Shown piece after piece: positions 1-8,394 of a DNA stretch of 64,000 nucleotides. The translations under genes and the position numbers were made by a program. Every line of letters starts with the position of its first letter. Positions within the stretch are counted from its first letter, which is position 1. The notes below the pieces were generated by a model. That model had not been told where the DNA came from and did not search any database. It worked only from the letters and a program-made list of their open reading frames with translations. Source of the stretch: Giardia muris (Eukaryota; Fornicata; Diplomonadida; Hexamitidae); assembly GCA_006247105.1 (NCBI GenBank), contig CM016925.1, positions 744,001 through 808,000 on the forward strand. Direction: 5' to 3'.

Positions 1-2319
1 CATGGTCCTACGAACTCCACGTATCGTTTGTGCGTAAATGTTCCGTACGATCTTTTCCAAGACGCTAACGTCATCCATTACGGTGAAGGAGAAGGCATCA
101 GAGCCCGTGTATCGCTTGAAAAGCCCTCGATATAACGGAGAGTTCAAGTAACAGAACGCGAACATGGCATAGGCAAAGCGCTGGAGCAGCAGGAACTGTT
201 CGTCGGTAAATAGGATGTCTTCTGGAGAGATGGATAGGAGGCGCGCGAGGTCCAATGAGTCCAAGTTCGGTGAAGCGCTGAAGGAGTTATTTGGGTTGGA
301 ATAGGACGAGGAGATAAGTCCTACGGGAATAACGGAGCCAATGATCGTCTGTCCTGAAAAGGACGTATTAAATAGATGACGTTGGACGAAGTCCGACAAG
401 GGCTTGAGAAGAACGCTGTTCTCACCGGCGAGAAGCCTTTGAACGCTAAAGATCTCGTGAAGGACGTACTCGGATGTAGGAGAGCTTTCGGTCTGCTGAT
501 CTTTAGGTATGAGACCCTCTGTGAGACGAACAAAGTCATCAGTGTAACCCACAACATCCAAGAGGTACGAGCATAAGCGTACTCGGGAGGCCTCGTTGTC
601 GCTTTTGCAGTACCATGAGTAATAAAGTAAAGAGACGATATAGTCCTGCAAGCGGGTCATGAGGTGAGAGATGTAGACCGTGTCATAAGCCGTACCATTG
701 TAACTAACATCTGGAACGTCAAGAGAAAGGCTACGGAGCTTCCGGAAGAAGGCGGAAAAGGTCGCTGGTCGATTCAGACGACGGATGAGAAAGGCCGCAG
801 TATAAACGAGGTCTCGTTCCGAAATTGGACTACTACGAACGAGTTCCATGCAAGCCATGACTCGCTCCATCGTGACTGGGGCCGTTTGCGACTCAACTTT
901 ATGTCCCGTCCTGAACGTATGAAAAACCATGAGTAGGTCCGTGGGGAAGTAACTAGCGTCAACCACAAACGGGCCACATTGCTTGAAAAACTGGCTCGGT
1001 GGGGTTCCGATTGGAGGGTGAACATTCATGGAAATTGAACGGTAGTTGAAAAAGAAATGCGGTTGAGTCATTCGATCTCCATATCGATCCGACCGTCCAT
1101 AGGTTCTGGGTTTGGGAGCGTGCATATCGGCCCAACTATCAAGTGTTTGATGCTTGTTCCGAAGGAAGAGGTGCAACACTTGGAGTAATGCATGTTCAGT
1201 TTGTGTGAAAACAAGATTACTCCCAAAGACCGGTCTACACCTATCATCGACGTCGGAAAAGAGGGTTTGGAAGAGATGATCGAGCATCGTACGATTCCGA
1301 TGACGTTTTCCACGCTGAACATACCGCTGAAGTGACTCGAGTGAGTTAAAGAGATACGTGGCGACCTTATCAATGGCATCCAAGCGTTTCATCGTCCGAA
1401 TGAGACGGATATTGAGGGTGATATAGAAGGAGGTGACAGCCAGGACGATTGCGAGACAGAGGAAGACGAACGTAACGATGAGGAGGATTGTGGCATGTTG
1501 CATATCAATAAGAGGGGAGATGATGGCCATGAACGAAAGTATCGAGGTGATGATGCTAAGGACAAGGATCTCGAGGTCGAGCTGCAAATTTCCGGACATT
1601 GAGACGGAGGATTGTTGAAGAATTACATGAAACAAGGAAAATAAGAACAAGATGGTACAACATAGCTGTGAGGAGGCTTGAAAGCAACCGGAGGCCATAT
1701 GAAGGACCACGAAGGAAAAGTTATAGAAGACAAGTGCTCGTGGATCGGGTGGGACGAATTCCGTTGATGTACGAAGAATTGGGATGACATAAAGAGAGAT
1801 GATGAGGTCTTGAATGACGATGAGGATAATAGCCAACAGCTTGAGTAACCATTCGAAGTAGTACAGGATCCCGCTCGTTATGGAATAGACCCAAACGGAA
1901 TAAAGGATGATTTGGCTGAACAATACTTGATTGATCAGAATATGCCATAGGATCCCTATGATAAGGCGTCGGCGTAAGACGCCACGATGTAGGGTGATAT
2001 CAATAAGCAGGATAAGGTAGGGACTAAGAAGAAGGCAAAAGGGTAAGATCAGACATAAGATGGTCCCAATAATGTCATCTTCCGGATATCGAAATAGGAA
2101 GGTGAAGGATTGATAAGTAATGGAGACAAGCTGATACAGTATAGAACTAGAATTCGCAGATAAAACGAGTCGATCATAAACCGGGACCAAGAGCCGGAAA
2201 GCTAGTCCATAAGCAAGCCCCGTCAGTATGAGTGTTGGCCCGACGTGCTGGCGCCCCAACTGTAGCGTCATCGCCTCCATCAGCGCATTCTTAGCCGTCT
2301 GGATGAACTCATTACTCAT
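1..2319 (-). CDS. large multipass membrane protein, 3' end off the window
   Basis: The frame is open for 773 codons from the ATG at 2317-2319 to the left edge, so the C-terminus is missing. The first ~370 residues are strongly hydrophobic, with at least six probable membrane segments (for example around LIIGILWHILINQVLF and ILLIVTFVFLCLAIVLAV). A long, mainly soluble region follows, beginning near a basic stretch (RTMKRLD). I do not recognise the family. The layout of N-terminal membrane bundle plus large cytosolic tail loosely recalls protist TmcB-like proteins, but I see no diagnostic motif. The start is supported by the A/T-rich spacer aatatttaa, shared with the divergent annexin gene. Confidence 0.75.
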   Translation of the reverse strand, partial: MSNEFIQTAKNALMEAMTLQLGRQHVGPTLILTGLAYGLAFRLLVPVYDRLVLSANSSSILYQLVSITYQSFTFLFRYPEDDIIGTILCLILPFCLLLSPYLILLIDITLHRGVLRRRLIIGILWHILINQVLFSQIILYSVWVYSITSGILYYFEWLLKLLAIILIVIQDLIISLYVIPILRTSTEFVPPDPRALVFYNFSFVVLHMASGCFQASSQLCCTILFLFSLFHVILQQSSVSMSGNLQLDLEILVLSIITSILSFMAIISPLIDMQHATILLIVTFVFLCLAIVLAVTSFYITLNIRLIRTMKRLDAIDKVATYLFNSLESLQRYVQRGKRHRNRTMLDHLFQTLFSDVDDRCRPVFGSNLVFTQTEHALLQVLHLFLRNKHQTLDSWADMHAPKPRTYGRSDRYGDRMTQPHFFFNYRSISMNVHPPIGTPPSQFFKQCGPFVVDASYFPTDLLMVFHTFRTGHKVESQTAPVTMERVMACMELVRSSPISERDLVYTAAFLIRRLNRPATFSAFFRKLRSLSLDVPDVSYNGTAYDTVYISHLMTRLQDYIVSLLYYSWYCKSDNEASRVRLCSYLLDVVGYTDDFVRLTEGLIPKDQQTESSPTSEYVLHEIFSVQRLLAGENSVLLKPLSDFVQRHLFNTSFSGQTIIGSVIPVGLISSSYSNPNNSFSASPNLDSLDLARLLSISPEDILFTDEQFLLLQRFAYAMFAFCYLNSPLYRGLFKRYTGSDAFSFTVMDDVSVLEKIVRNIYAQTIRGVRRTM

Positions 2320-2342
2320 CTGCTTAATGAATATTTAAGGTC
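2320..2342. promoter_or_regulatory. 23-bp bidirectional promoter
   Basis: This is the whole spacer between two head-to-head start codons (minus at 2319, plus at 2343). It contains the A/T-rich run gaatattta, the usual Giardia-type initiator placed just before the ATG. Both the membrane protein and the annexin must be transcribed from it or from inside each other's coding sequence. Confidence 0.5.
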
Positions 2343-3542
2343 ATGGGTTGTTCCTCTTCCACCCCTCGTGTCGATATGGGCTCGACCGTTCCCGTCTCCT
2401 CCGGAAGGGTGGCACGCCCCCCACGTCCGGCGACAGAAATCCGTGCCATGCTTGAATCTGATAGGATTTTGGAGTCGGATTTCTTTCAGGCAATGGCGAA
2501 TCATACCAATGATGAACTGGTACAAGCGGCTCGTGAGTTTGTCGAGAGTTCTAGAAAGGACCTTGGTGAGGTTCTCAGAACTCACCTTCCCCCTTATGCA
2601 AGCCTTCTGGCTCGACGTTGTTTACTCTCTTATCCTGATCTAGTACTTGAATTAGTTCGTGATGCTATCACCGGTGAAGAGCTGGATATTGCCCAGCTTT
2701 GTGACGTTATTCTTACCTTAACCCCATCCGAAGCCGAGGCGGTTGCCCAAGCGTATGACTTGACGTATGGTAGTCCACTTAGATATGACTTGAATACTGG
2801 AGTGTCCGGAGATAGGACTTGGCAGCAACTTGTTGTCCGTTGGCTTACTGGACATCGAACGACTCGAGTCAGTATTGAAGAGGATGCTGAAATCCTCGTA
2901 GAAGAGTTACGATGTAACAATTACGAGCACCTCTTCACCCTCCTATCCGAGGCGCATGCAGAAGACTATTGCGCCATTGCCACGAAGTACTTCGCAATGA
3001 AAGGAACATCGCTTAGTCGTAGCTTTGAAACCATCTTTCGCGGAGAAAATCTCAATGCTGTCCGCCTTGCACATGAATTCCTTCACTCTCCTGAAGACGG
3101 TTTTGCATACATGCTCAACGTCGCCCTCAACACATCTGACGTCGCTCAATCAGAACGAAGACTAACGCGCGCAACATGTCTAGCCTTCAATAGATACCCT
3201 GGGGCGGTCGGTTTACTTCGACGAGGATATTCGAAATCTTTGGATGACTTCCTGTGTCCTACACGTGCTACGGCCCTCGATCATCTACTTATGAAGCTAT
3301 GGCAAATAGATACAAGTCCCTTGGCACCTCCTCTAATTGACCATGGCGAAACTAACCCTATCATTGACTCAAATCCGAACGAAGTTCCTCAACCCACTGA
3401 GACTACAACTCTTATCGTTGTCGATAACAAGGACGATAGTATTCAACAGGAAAAGGACCTTAACGTCAGCATTACGCGATTGGCTAGCCCAACCCTTAGC
3501 TCGGGAGCTGCTATCACCTCCCCGGAATCGCATGTTTACTGA
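2343..3542 (+). CDS. alpha-giardin / annexin with N-terminal MGCSSS lipidation signal (alpha-19-giardin-like)
   Basis: A 399-residue protein whose middle ~300 residues form helical annexin-like repeats (ATEIRAMLE, LVQAAREFVESSRKDLGEVL, CDVILTLTPSEAEAVAQAYD). Alpha-giardins are Giardia's expanded annexins and bind cytoskeleton or membranes. The N-terminus MGCSSS has Gly2 and Cys3, the combination for myristoylation plus palmitoylation. In G. intestinalis this is the mark of alpha-19-giardin, a flagellum-associated member, so the same role is inferred. The last ~75 residues are a Ser/Pro/Thr-rich tail outside the annexin core. The start is fixed by the lipidation motif and the A/T-rich spacer. 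Confidence 0.8.
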   Translation: MGCSSSTPRVDMGSTVPVSSGRVARPPRPATEIRAMLESDRILESDFFQAMANHTNDELVQAAREFVESSRKDLGEVLRTHLPPYASLLARRCLLSYPDLVLELVRDAITGEELDIAQLCDVILTLTPSEAEAVAQAYDLTYGSPLRYDLNTGVSGDRTWQQLVVRWLTGHRTTRVSIEEDAEILVEELRCNNYEHLFTLLSEAHAEDYCAIATKYFAMKGTSLSRSFETIFRGENLNAVRLAHEFLHSPEDGFAYMLNVALNTSDVAQSERRLTRATCLAFNRYPGAVGLLRRGYSKSLDDFLCPTRATALDHLLMKLWQIDTSPLAPPLIDHGETNPIIDSNPNEVPQPTETTTLIVVDNKDDSIQQEKDLNVSITRLASPTLSSGAAITSPESHVY

Positions 3543-3579
3543 AGCCTCCAGAAGCCTCAGAAGCCTCAGAAGCTATCAG
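3541..3579. repeat. 9-nt tandem repeat in a convergent 3' junction
   Basis: The unit gaagcctca is repeated about three and a half times with small changes, spanning the annexin stop codon and the last codons of the opposing thioredoxin-like gene. It lies at the meeting point of two 3' ends. Confidence 0.6.
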
Positions 3580-4117
3580 AATCTTCGTTGGAATAGCCGA
3601 GAATTGTCCCCTTCTTGTTGATGGGTTGCTTCCCAGTGTTCTGGATGACCCCAATCTTGATGAGTTCTTGGCGTAGAAGCTTGATGTCTGGGTATGTATC
3701 TCCAATGTCCTGGAACCCGATAAACTTTCTAAGCAAGCGGCCGTTCTCAAAGGCACATAGGGTTGGAAGGGTCTTGATCTTCAGCTTATTGACGAAAAAC
3801 CCAGCCGATAGGGCATTTAGACGGATGAATCTAGTTTCGAGATGTGTCTTTGCGAGTTCCTGTAATACCTCGTCAAGCTGCTTACAGGTCTTGAACTCTG
3901 GGTGATAAAAGTGACAAATGGTATAGTTTGATCGTTGTAGGTTCTCTAGAAAGACTGCTTCCTCAATATCCACGAGTTCTCCATGTCCATGCTCAAGGAC
4001 TAATCTTTGACGGGTAAACTCTTCCCGAAGCTCCTCCTTCCGCTTCTGTAGGTATATGTCAAGCACGTTATCATAGACGTCATCGTCCGAAGTACTAAGA
4101 GATGAGGTGCTTGACAT
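3566..4117 (-). CDS. TXNDC9 / phosducin-like thioredoxin-fold protein
   Basis: 183 residues from the ATG at 4115-4117. An acidic Ser-rich N-terminus leads into a helical region (YLQKRKEELREEF) and then a thioredoxin fold with the cis-Pro loop KIKTLPTLCAFENGRL. The active-site region ICHFYHPEFKTCK lacks a CxxC pair, as is normal for TXNDC9/PLP3 proteins, which act with the CCT chaperonin on tubulin and actin folding rather than as redox enzymes. An open frame continues upstream to 4207 but overlaps the divergent gene. The ATG at 4117 directly follows the A/T-rich ggaaaattcg, which decides the start. Confidence 0.75.
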   Translation of the reverse strand: MSSTSSLSTSDDDVYDNVLDIYLQKRKEELREEFTRQRLVLEHGHGELVDIEEAVFLENLQRSNYTICHFYHPEFKTCKQLDEVLQELAKTHLETRFIRLNALSAGFFVNKLKIKTLPTLCAFENGRLLRKFIGFQDIGDTYPDIKLLRQELIKIGVIQNTGKQPINKKGTILGYSNEDSDSF

Positions 4118-4130
4118 CGAATTTTCCTGG
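4118..4130. promoter_or_regulatory. 13-bp bidirectional promoter
   Basis: Only 13 bases (cgaattttcctgg) separate the start codons of the TXNDC9-like gene (minus) and the MSP/MYND gene (plus). The AATTTT core is A/T-rich on both strands and could serve as initiator in either direction. Confidence 0.45.
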
Positions 4131-7100
4131 ATGGAACCACCTCTAATCGTCTCGGACCCCGAGTATGGGAAGTTCCTATCCCTCACAGCGACGGGGAAAG
4201 TCCTCAACTGCCACTTCGGAGTTGTCCGGTCCGATACCGCCGTCGCATTCTCATGTCGTAGCTCACCTTCTCAATATCTCACCTGTCAAATTACCCCTGA
4301 GATGGCTGTGGTCCGAAAGGAGATAGACTGCATGATCAGATTCTCTCCACTTGATCGTCGAACATTCAATGACCTTCGTTCCCCTTATCACTTGAAACTG
4401 GATGTGGCCTTCATTCCTATCGAAGAATACAAGAGCGTCGTACATGAATCACACATCTTGGAGATCATCAAGCGAGCAAGCGCACGACAATTTGGAATCG
4501 TCTTTCTTCCGAGAACTCTTGCAAAGGATGCTCAAACAATAGTACTATCGGACTTTCTAATATCTACGACCATCAACGAGCATGTTTGTGAGTTCCATGC
4601 GGGGTCTCATGACGTCATTTGCGCGCACCGTTGTCTCACAGATGTCTATTCCGTCCTACTGAACCGTTTCATTCGATATGAACTATCTCTTGAAAAAGAA
4701 CGACGTACAACCAAGCGAAGGCACCTTCGAGGTTCTAAGCTGAAGGACGTAGCCTCTCCCACGAGCGTTGCACTAACCCGCAGTATAGAAAGACATCTAC
4801 TCAACACGGATACAGACATCCCTACACCCTTGGAGTCCATTGTGGAGTCCCCAGTGGAACAAGCAGATGTGGCTTTGACGAGTCTTGACAGCACATCTTT
4901 TGATAGGAGTGATGCCCCAGAACCATCAGATGTGTCTGAAGAACGGGAGATTGCACAAACAAAGGGACGAAAGGTACGAAGGCGTCGATCAATTGCACAT
5001 GAGCATCGAAAAACTGGCCTCAGCAAGTCCACCGTCCTTTCCGAACTGGATACTGCACATTCAAGAATAGCACTTCCCGATGGTCGTTTTCTAGACCCAA
5101 CAGCAAAGGCTGGGGCGGCAGCACGCCTATTACACGTCGTACGCCCTCCAATACGCGAGCTTTTGACCACCAAAACCGGCCTTTTAGCCTTGGACTCTTA
5201 TAAGCTATTCCTGGAACACTTTCGTGAGGACCTCTTGGCTTGGGATGAACATGACTTGACAAAGAGGATCTCCATGACGATAGCCGTCACGGAATTTGCT
5301 GCGTTTCCCATTCTTTGCCCGAACTGTAGGAATCCAACGTCCCATCGCTTTCTTCTATGCACCCAATGCGGGTGTGCCATTGGGTGCTGCGCTAGCTGCG
5401 CCGATAGGTTCGCCCCGTTTCATCGCGCGGAGTGTGGTATCTTCACTACCTTATTCCTCCTTCGTTCTCTTAACAATACCGCACTTCATGCCGCCATTAA
5501 AGCACCATATGATGACGTCTTTAGGGAGAAACCACGTCAAGCCTTTGAGTCAAGTACTTTGGGGGCCGTTATTCATCAAAACCAGGAGGTATTAGACCTC
5601 TTTCTTGATGAGGCAAAGGTAGTTGTAGATAAGGTCGATGCCTATCTTGAGAAAGGTTTCTTTGATAAGACGTTCATTTCCGAGCAAATAGCACAAGACC
5701 ATCTACAACCAGAGGTCACGTCATTGATGGGGAAAGCGGCATTGGACTCGTTGCAAGATGATGCATCGGTTGAACACCTCTTGAATTCGTTTCAGAACTC
5801 ACATATCATCTCCGCCGTTGATTCACTTCAAGCCGAAAGAAATGAGACCTCTCAAACGAAGGAAATAGAAACACTTCAAAGCATGTTAAACGATGCCGAC
5901 CATATCCTTACTGAGTCCGGAACGGGCATTGCTCTTGATACAAAAATCAATGAGATCCTTGGGTATATTCTTGAAATGGATGATCTCATCCCAGAGACGG
6001 TGACAAGAGCCATCATCCAGCTTCGACAGATATACGCTACTAAGCTCATAGAACTGAGGCAAATGATTCTTTCCGTCGAGGAGGAGGCGTTAGCGGTTGA
6101 TTATGAGGTACAACTCTCCTGTAAGGCTGCAACGGATAAGGTGACCGAATTCCTTCGAATTATTCAACTACTCCCAATCCTCCCTCTACCTAACTTTCTA
6201 TCCGCATCAAAAGAGGATGACGCCACCATTCCCATCATTTCCTTTGCAGCCTTGGTAGATGAAACTGATCACGACCATCAAACTCCCAATGCACGCTTAA
6301 AGATTCTTTGTGATGAATTGTCAGCATATTGTCCACCTGGGGTGGCCATGATAGGACGCATCTTGAAACGTACAGTAGAAGACTGGCGTATCACTAACAG
6401 TGACGCACGCCTGTCGGATATGGACATGCAAACCGCACAAGAGATCTGCTCCTTTATTGAGGCTAAGTCCGCGGAGATAGGTGATACACTTGAGATGTTC
6501 CAAAGTGAGGTCCGAACGATGCAAGAAAACGTTCAGGCATTGACAAAGAAACGGAATATTCTTGCTTCTAGTCATGAACATCATATGGCTCAGAACATGT
6601 CTCTCCTCTCTCAGCTTGAAGCACGTGAGGCTAAGAGGATTGGGACGTACTTATCAACCTCCGTCCTTCCAAAGGACGCTAAGGAGCTTACCTCTCAACG
6701 CCGCGGATATGGACATGCCACCATCAGCAATTACCAATTACAGTGCCTCTTCGGTGTGACACCAGCTCAAGCCGGAAGGATTCTTCGAGCCATCCCAGAG
6801 GCCGTTCTTAATGGCCTTTCAAGCCGACCAGGCGTCTATAACTCGAGTGGGAGCTCGCTGTACTTCCTCACGGCGACAGGAGAACGAATTGAGGCGCTTC
6901 CAGTCTTCATCAGGAACGGGATCTATTACACAAAGAGTACCGCCTCCTCATCTCCGCAGGGGAGTCTACCCGTATCGCGTGCCTCAAGCTTTGCATACTC
7001 TCGTCGTGGCTCAATTGTGGAACGGCCGCGATTCTCCATGAAAAGCCCTATAATCGACGTGCCACCACAAATACTATGCAACAATGGCGTTTCGATTAAG

Positions 7101-8114
7101 GAACAAAGCCCACCACATGTGGAGCTGATAGGGAGGCCGGGTATTGGGAACGAGGACGAGGACATTGCATACATCTCAGCGACGACCATGGGGATTAACA
7201 TTTCTCCTAACGAGTTTCGTCTTTCACGGCCCTCAAGTGGTAGTATTCCACCCTCTTCGACGTTAGAAATGCCGGAGGAGGGGGAGATACGACGTTCTCA
7301 TAGTGCACCACATGGTCGGCCATCAATTCCGCGGTATGCAGTTCCAATCACTAGGAAGCCTGTCATCCATCGTTCTCCTATCTCCTATCGTTCTGTTACA
7401 ACGTTGACACTAGAGCAGGCGATGAAGAACGTGAATGAGACCATACGCTTAGCATCATCACGCCTTGCCGAATCGATCACTGACCATGATGATCGTCTTC
7501 GACTCCTTTCACAAGGAGTCACTGACATCTCATATAGACTTCTTGACCTATGCGAGTCCGTCCCGGAGTCCTCTAAACTCTACTATGGACTAATGCAGAT
7601 TCGGACGAAGATCTTTCGGGTCTTGGGAAAGCGCCTTTTCGGAGACCTGCAGAACACGATCGAAGGACTTGAGGCGCAAGAGGGGATGGATGGTGGTAGG
7701 GATAACTGCATCTCGACGATACACGTAATGGAGCTTCTTGGTCTAGTACATGATGCCTGGGAGACTGGAAACTGTAGTTCCATCGCCCGCTTGACTGGGA
7801 CGCGCGAATTTGTCATTCCCTATGTACTACGCGCCTATATTCGCACATGGCTCAAGGTCAAGGATGGGTATGACGGGCTTCTTAGACGTATAGATAATCG
7901 AGTTCATCGCTCTCTTCGTCACTCAAACTCTCTTCTTAATACAACGAAGATGTACCCCTCCGACATCGGCTGTGCTAATACTCCGGCTTCCTTCCCTTCA
8001 TCCTCCCAGCTCCCCGCGGTGATGTTTGCACATAGGGAGAAGGCCCCTCAGTATATGCTAGCGATCATGGACATGCTTGCAGAGCTAGACACGCTCCCAC
8101 CCCAGGTGAATTGA
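4131..8114 (+). CDS. giant MSP-domain and MYND-type zinc-finger protein
   Basis: 1327 residues. Residues ~1-115 look like an MSP/VAP-type beta fold (ITPEMAVVRKEIDCMIRFSP). A zinc-binding cluster near residues 395-435 has MYND spacing: CPNC, then CTQC, then CC..C, and a closing HxxxC. Long helical segments follow (LEMFQSEVRTMQENVQALTK), then a Ser/Pro/Arg-rich linker and a helical C-terminus. MSP domains bind partner proteins at membranes or axonemes, and MYND fingers bind proline-rich peptides, so a scaffold role is inferred. The frame can be read from a GTG at 4107, but the ATG at 4131 is preferred. Confidence 0.75.
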   Translation: MEPPLIVSDPEYGKFLSLTATGKVLNCHFGVVRSDTAVAFSCRSSPSQYLTCQITPEMAVVRKEIDCMIRFSPLDRRTFNDLRSPYHLKLDVAFIPIEEYKSVVHESHILEIIKRASARQFGIVFLPRTLAKDAQTIVLSDFLISTTINEHVCEFHAGSHDVICAHRCLTDVYSVLLNRFIRYELSLEKERRTTKRRHLRGSKLKDVASPTSVALTRSIERHLLNTDTDIPTPLESIVESPVEQADVALTSLDSTSFDRSDAPEPSDVSEEREIAQTKGRKVRRRRSIAHEHRKTGLSKSTVLSELDTAHSRIALPDGRFLDPTAKAGAAARLLHVVRPPIRELLTTKTGLLALDSYKLFLEHFREDLLAWDEHDLTKRISMTIAVTEFAAFPILCPNCRNPTSHRFLLCTQCGCAIGCCASCADRFAPFHRAECGIFTTLFLLRSLNNTALHAAIKAPYDDVFREKPRQAFESSTLGAVIHQNQEVLDLFLDEAKVVVDKVDAYLEKGFFDKTFISEQIAQDHLQPEVTSLMGKAALDSLQDDASVEHLLNSFQNSHIISAVDSLQAERNETSQTKEIETLQSMLNDADHILTESGTGIALDTKINEILGYILEMDDLIPETVTRAIIQLRQIYATKLIELRQMILSVEEEALAVDYEVQLSCKAATDKVTEFLRIIQLLPILPLPNFLSASKEDDATIPIISFAALVDETDHDHQTPNARLKILCDELSAYCPPGVAMIGRILKRTVEDWRITNSDARLSDMDMQTAQEICSFIEAKSAEIGDTLEMFQSEVRTMQENVQALTKKRNILASSHEHHMAQNMSLLSQLEAREAKRIGTYLSTSVLPKDAKELTSQRRGYGHATISNYQLQCLFGVTPAQAGRILRAIPEAVLNGLSSRPGVYNSSGSSLYFLTATGERIEALPVFIRNGIYYTKSTASSSPQGSLPVSRASSFAYSRRGSIVERPRFSMKSPIIDVPPQILCNNGVSIKEQSPPHVELIGRPGIGNEDEDIAYISATTMGINISPNEFRLSRPSSGSIPPSSTLEMPEEGEIRRSHSAPHGRPSIPRYAVPITRKPVIHRSPISYRSVTTLTLEQAMKNVNETIRLASSRLAESITDHDDRLRLLSQGVTDISYRLLDLCESVPESSKLYYGLMQIRTKIFRVLGKRLFGDLQNTIEGLEAQEGMDGGRDNCISTIHVMELLGLVHDAWETGNCSSIARLTGTREFVIPYVLRAYIRTWLKVKDGYDGLLRRIDNRVHRSLRHSNSLLNTTKMYPSDIGCANTPASFPSSSQLPAVMFAHREKAPQYMLAIMDMLAELDTLPPQVN

Positions 8115-8119
8115 ATCGA

Positions 8120-8278
8120 AATCGGGGGCGAAATCTCCACCGTGAGAAACCCTGCGTCAATGCGCTTTGCTGAGTCGCAGGCCCGCCTGTGATAGTGATG
8201 CGGGGCACTGAGGGATCCGTAGGGGAGAGGAGGGCTGGTGGGCATGGTCGCATCGGCGGCCAAATCACCAGTCTCACA
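8120..8278 (+). ncRNA. candidate structured non-coding RNA 1 (5' end uncertain)
   Basis: This lies in the 581-base gap between the MSP/MYND gene and the nitroreductase gene. No credible ORF is present. Its right end is set by TCCTTTGTTTAA at 8279-8290, which fits the degenerate Giardia RNA 3'-end motif CCTTYNHTHAA. The sequence is G/C-rich, unlike the A/T-rich spacers elsewhere. Box-like strings occur (GTGATGC near 8196, CTGA twice), but they do not form a clean C/D set, and an ACA sits directly before the motif. The left limit is a guess and the class is unknown. Confidence 0.35.
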
Positions 8279-8290
8279 TCCTTTGTTTAA
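8279..8290 (+). promoter_or_regulatory. ncRNA 3'-processing motif, degenerate copy
   Basis: TCCTTTGTTTAA matches CCTTYNHTHAA at every position and the strict TCCTTTACTCAA at 9 of 12. In Giardia this motif marks cleavage 3' of snRNA and snoRNA precursors and of trans-spliced intron halves. It also provides the A/T-rich run immediately before candidate RNA 2, so it may double as that RNA's initiator. Confidence 0.45.
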
Positions 8291-8382
8291 CGGCCGGCGA
8301 CAGACTGCAATGCGGCGCCCCGCTGGCCAATAGGATGGACCTTGGTGGGTCGGACGCAGTCTGGGCTCAATCCAGTCCGCAA
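8291..8382 (+). ncRNA. candidate structured non-coding RNA 2 (H/ACA-like layout possible)
   Basis: About 92 bases bounded by two copies of the processing motif. The left arm folds as an 8-bp stem: GGCCGGCG at 8292-8299 with CGCTGGCC at 8321-8328, one G-U pair. A single-stranded ATAGGA (8330-8335) follows and fits the H-box pattern ANANNA. A second, bulged hairpin closes with GGAC (8337-8340) and GTCC (8375-8378). This hairpin-hinge-hairpin order is that of an H/ACA guide RNA, although the 3' box would be AAA rather than ACA. A competing perfect 8-bp pairing also exists between CAGACTGC (8301-8308) and GCAGTCTG (8356-8363). Identity is unproven. Confidence 0.5.
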
Positions 8383-8394
8383 ACCTTTACTCAA
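8383..8394 (+). promoter_or_regulatory. ncRNA 3'-processing motif, near-perfect copy
   Basis: ACCTTTACTCAA matches the conserved Giardia RNA-processing dodecamer TCCTTTACTCAA at 11 of 12 positions. In Giardia it directs 3'-end formation of many non-coding RNAs and of trans-spliced introns. No exon is evident next to it, so an RNA gene upstream is the better reading. Confidence 0.65.

Noticed and set aside
6391..6400. tcactaacag, resembling a Giardia intron 3' end
   Set aside because: The frame reads through with sensible residues, no 5' splice-like site is paired with it, and the CACACAG context is missing.
8048..8277. Short minus-strand frames over the end of the MSP/MYND gene and the RNA region
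   Set aside because: No initiator, no similarity, and they run across a real gene's end.
8120..8278. Box C/D snoRNA reading of candidate RNA 1
   Set aside because: CTGA and GTGATGC strings occur, but no terminal stem brings a C and D box together.
8340..8390. Possible tRNA, from gggctcaatccag resembling a T-arm
   Set aside because: The loop does not match TTCRANY, and there is no acceptor stem or D-arm at the right distance.
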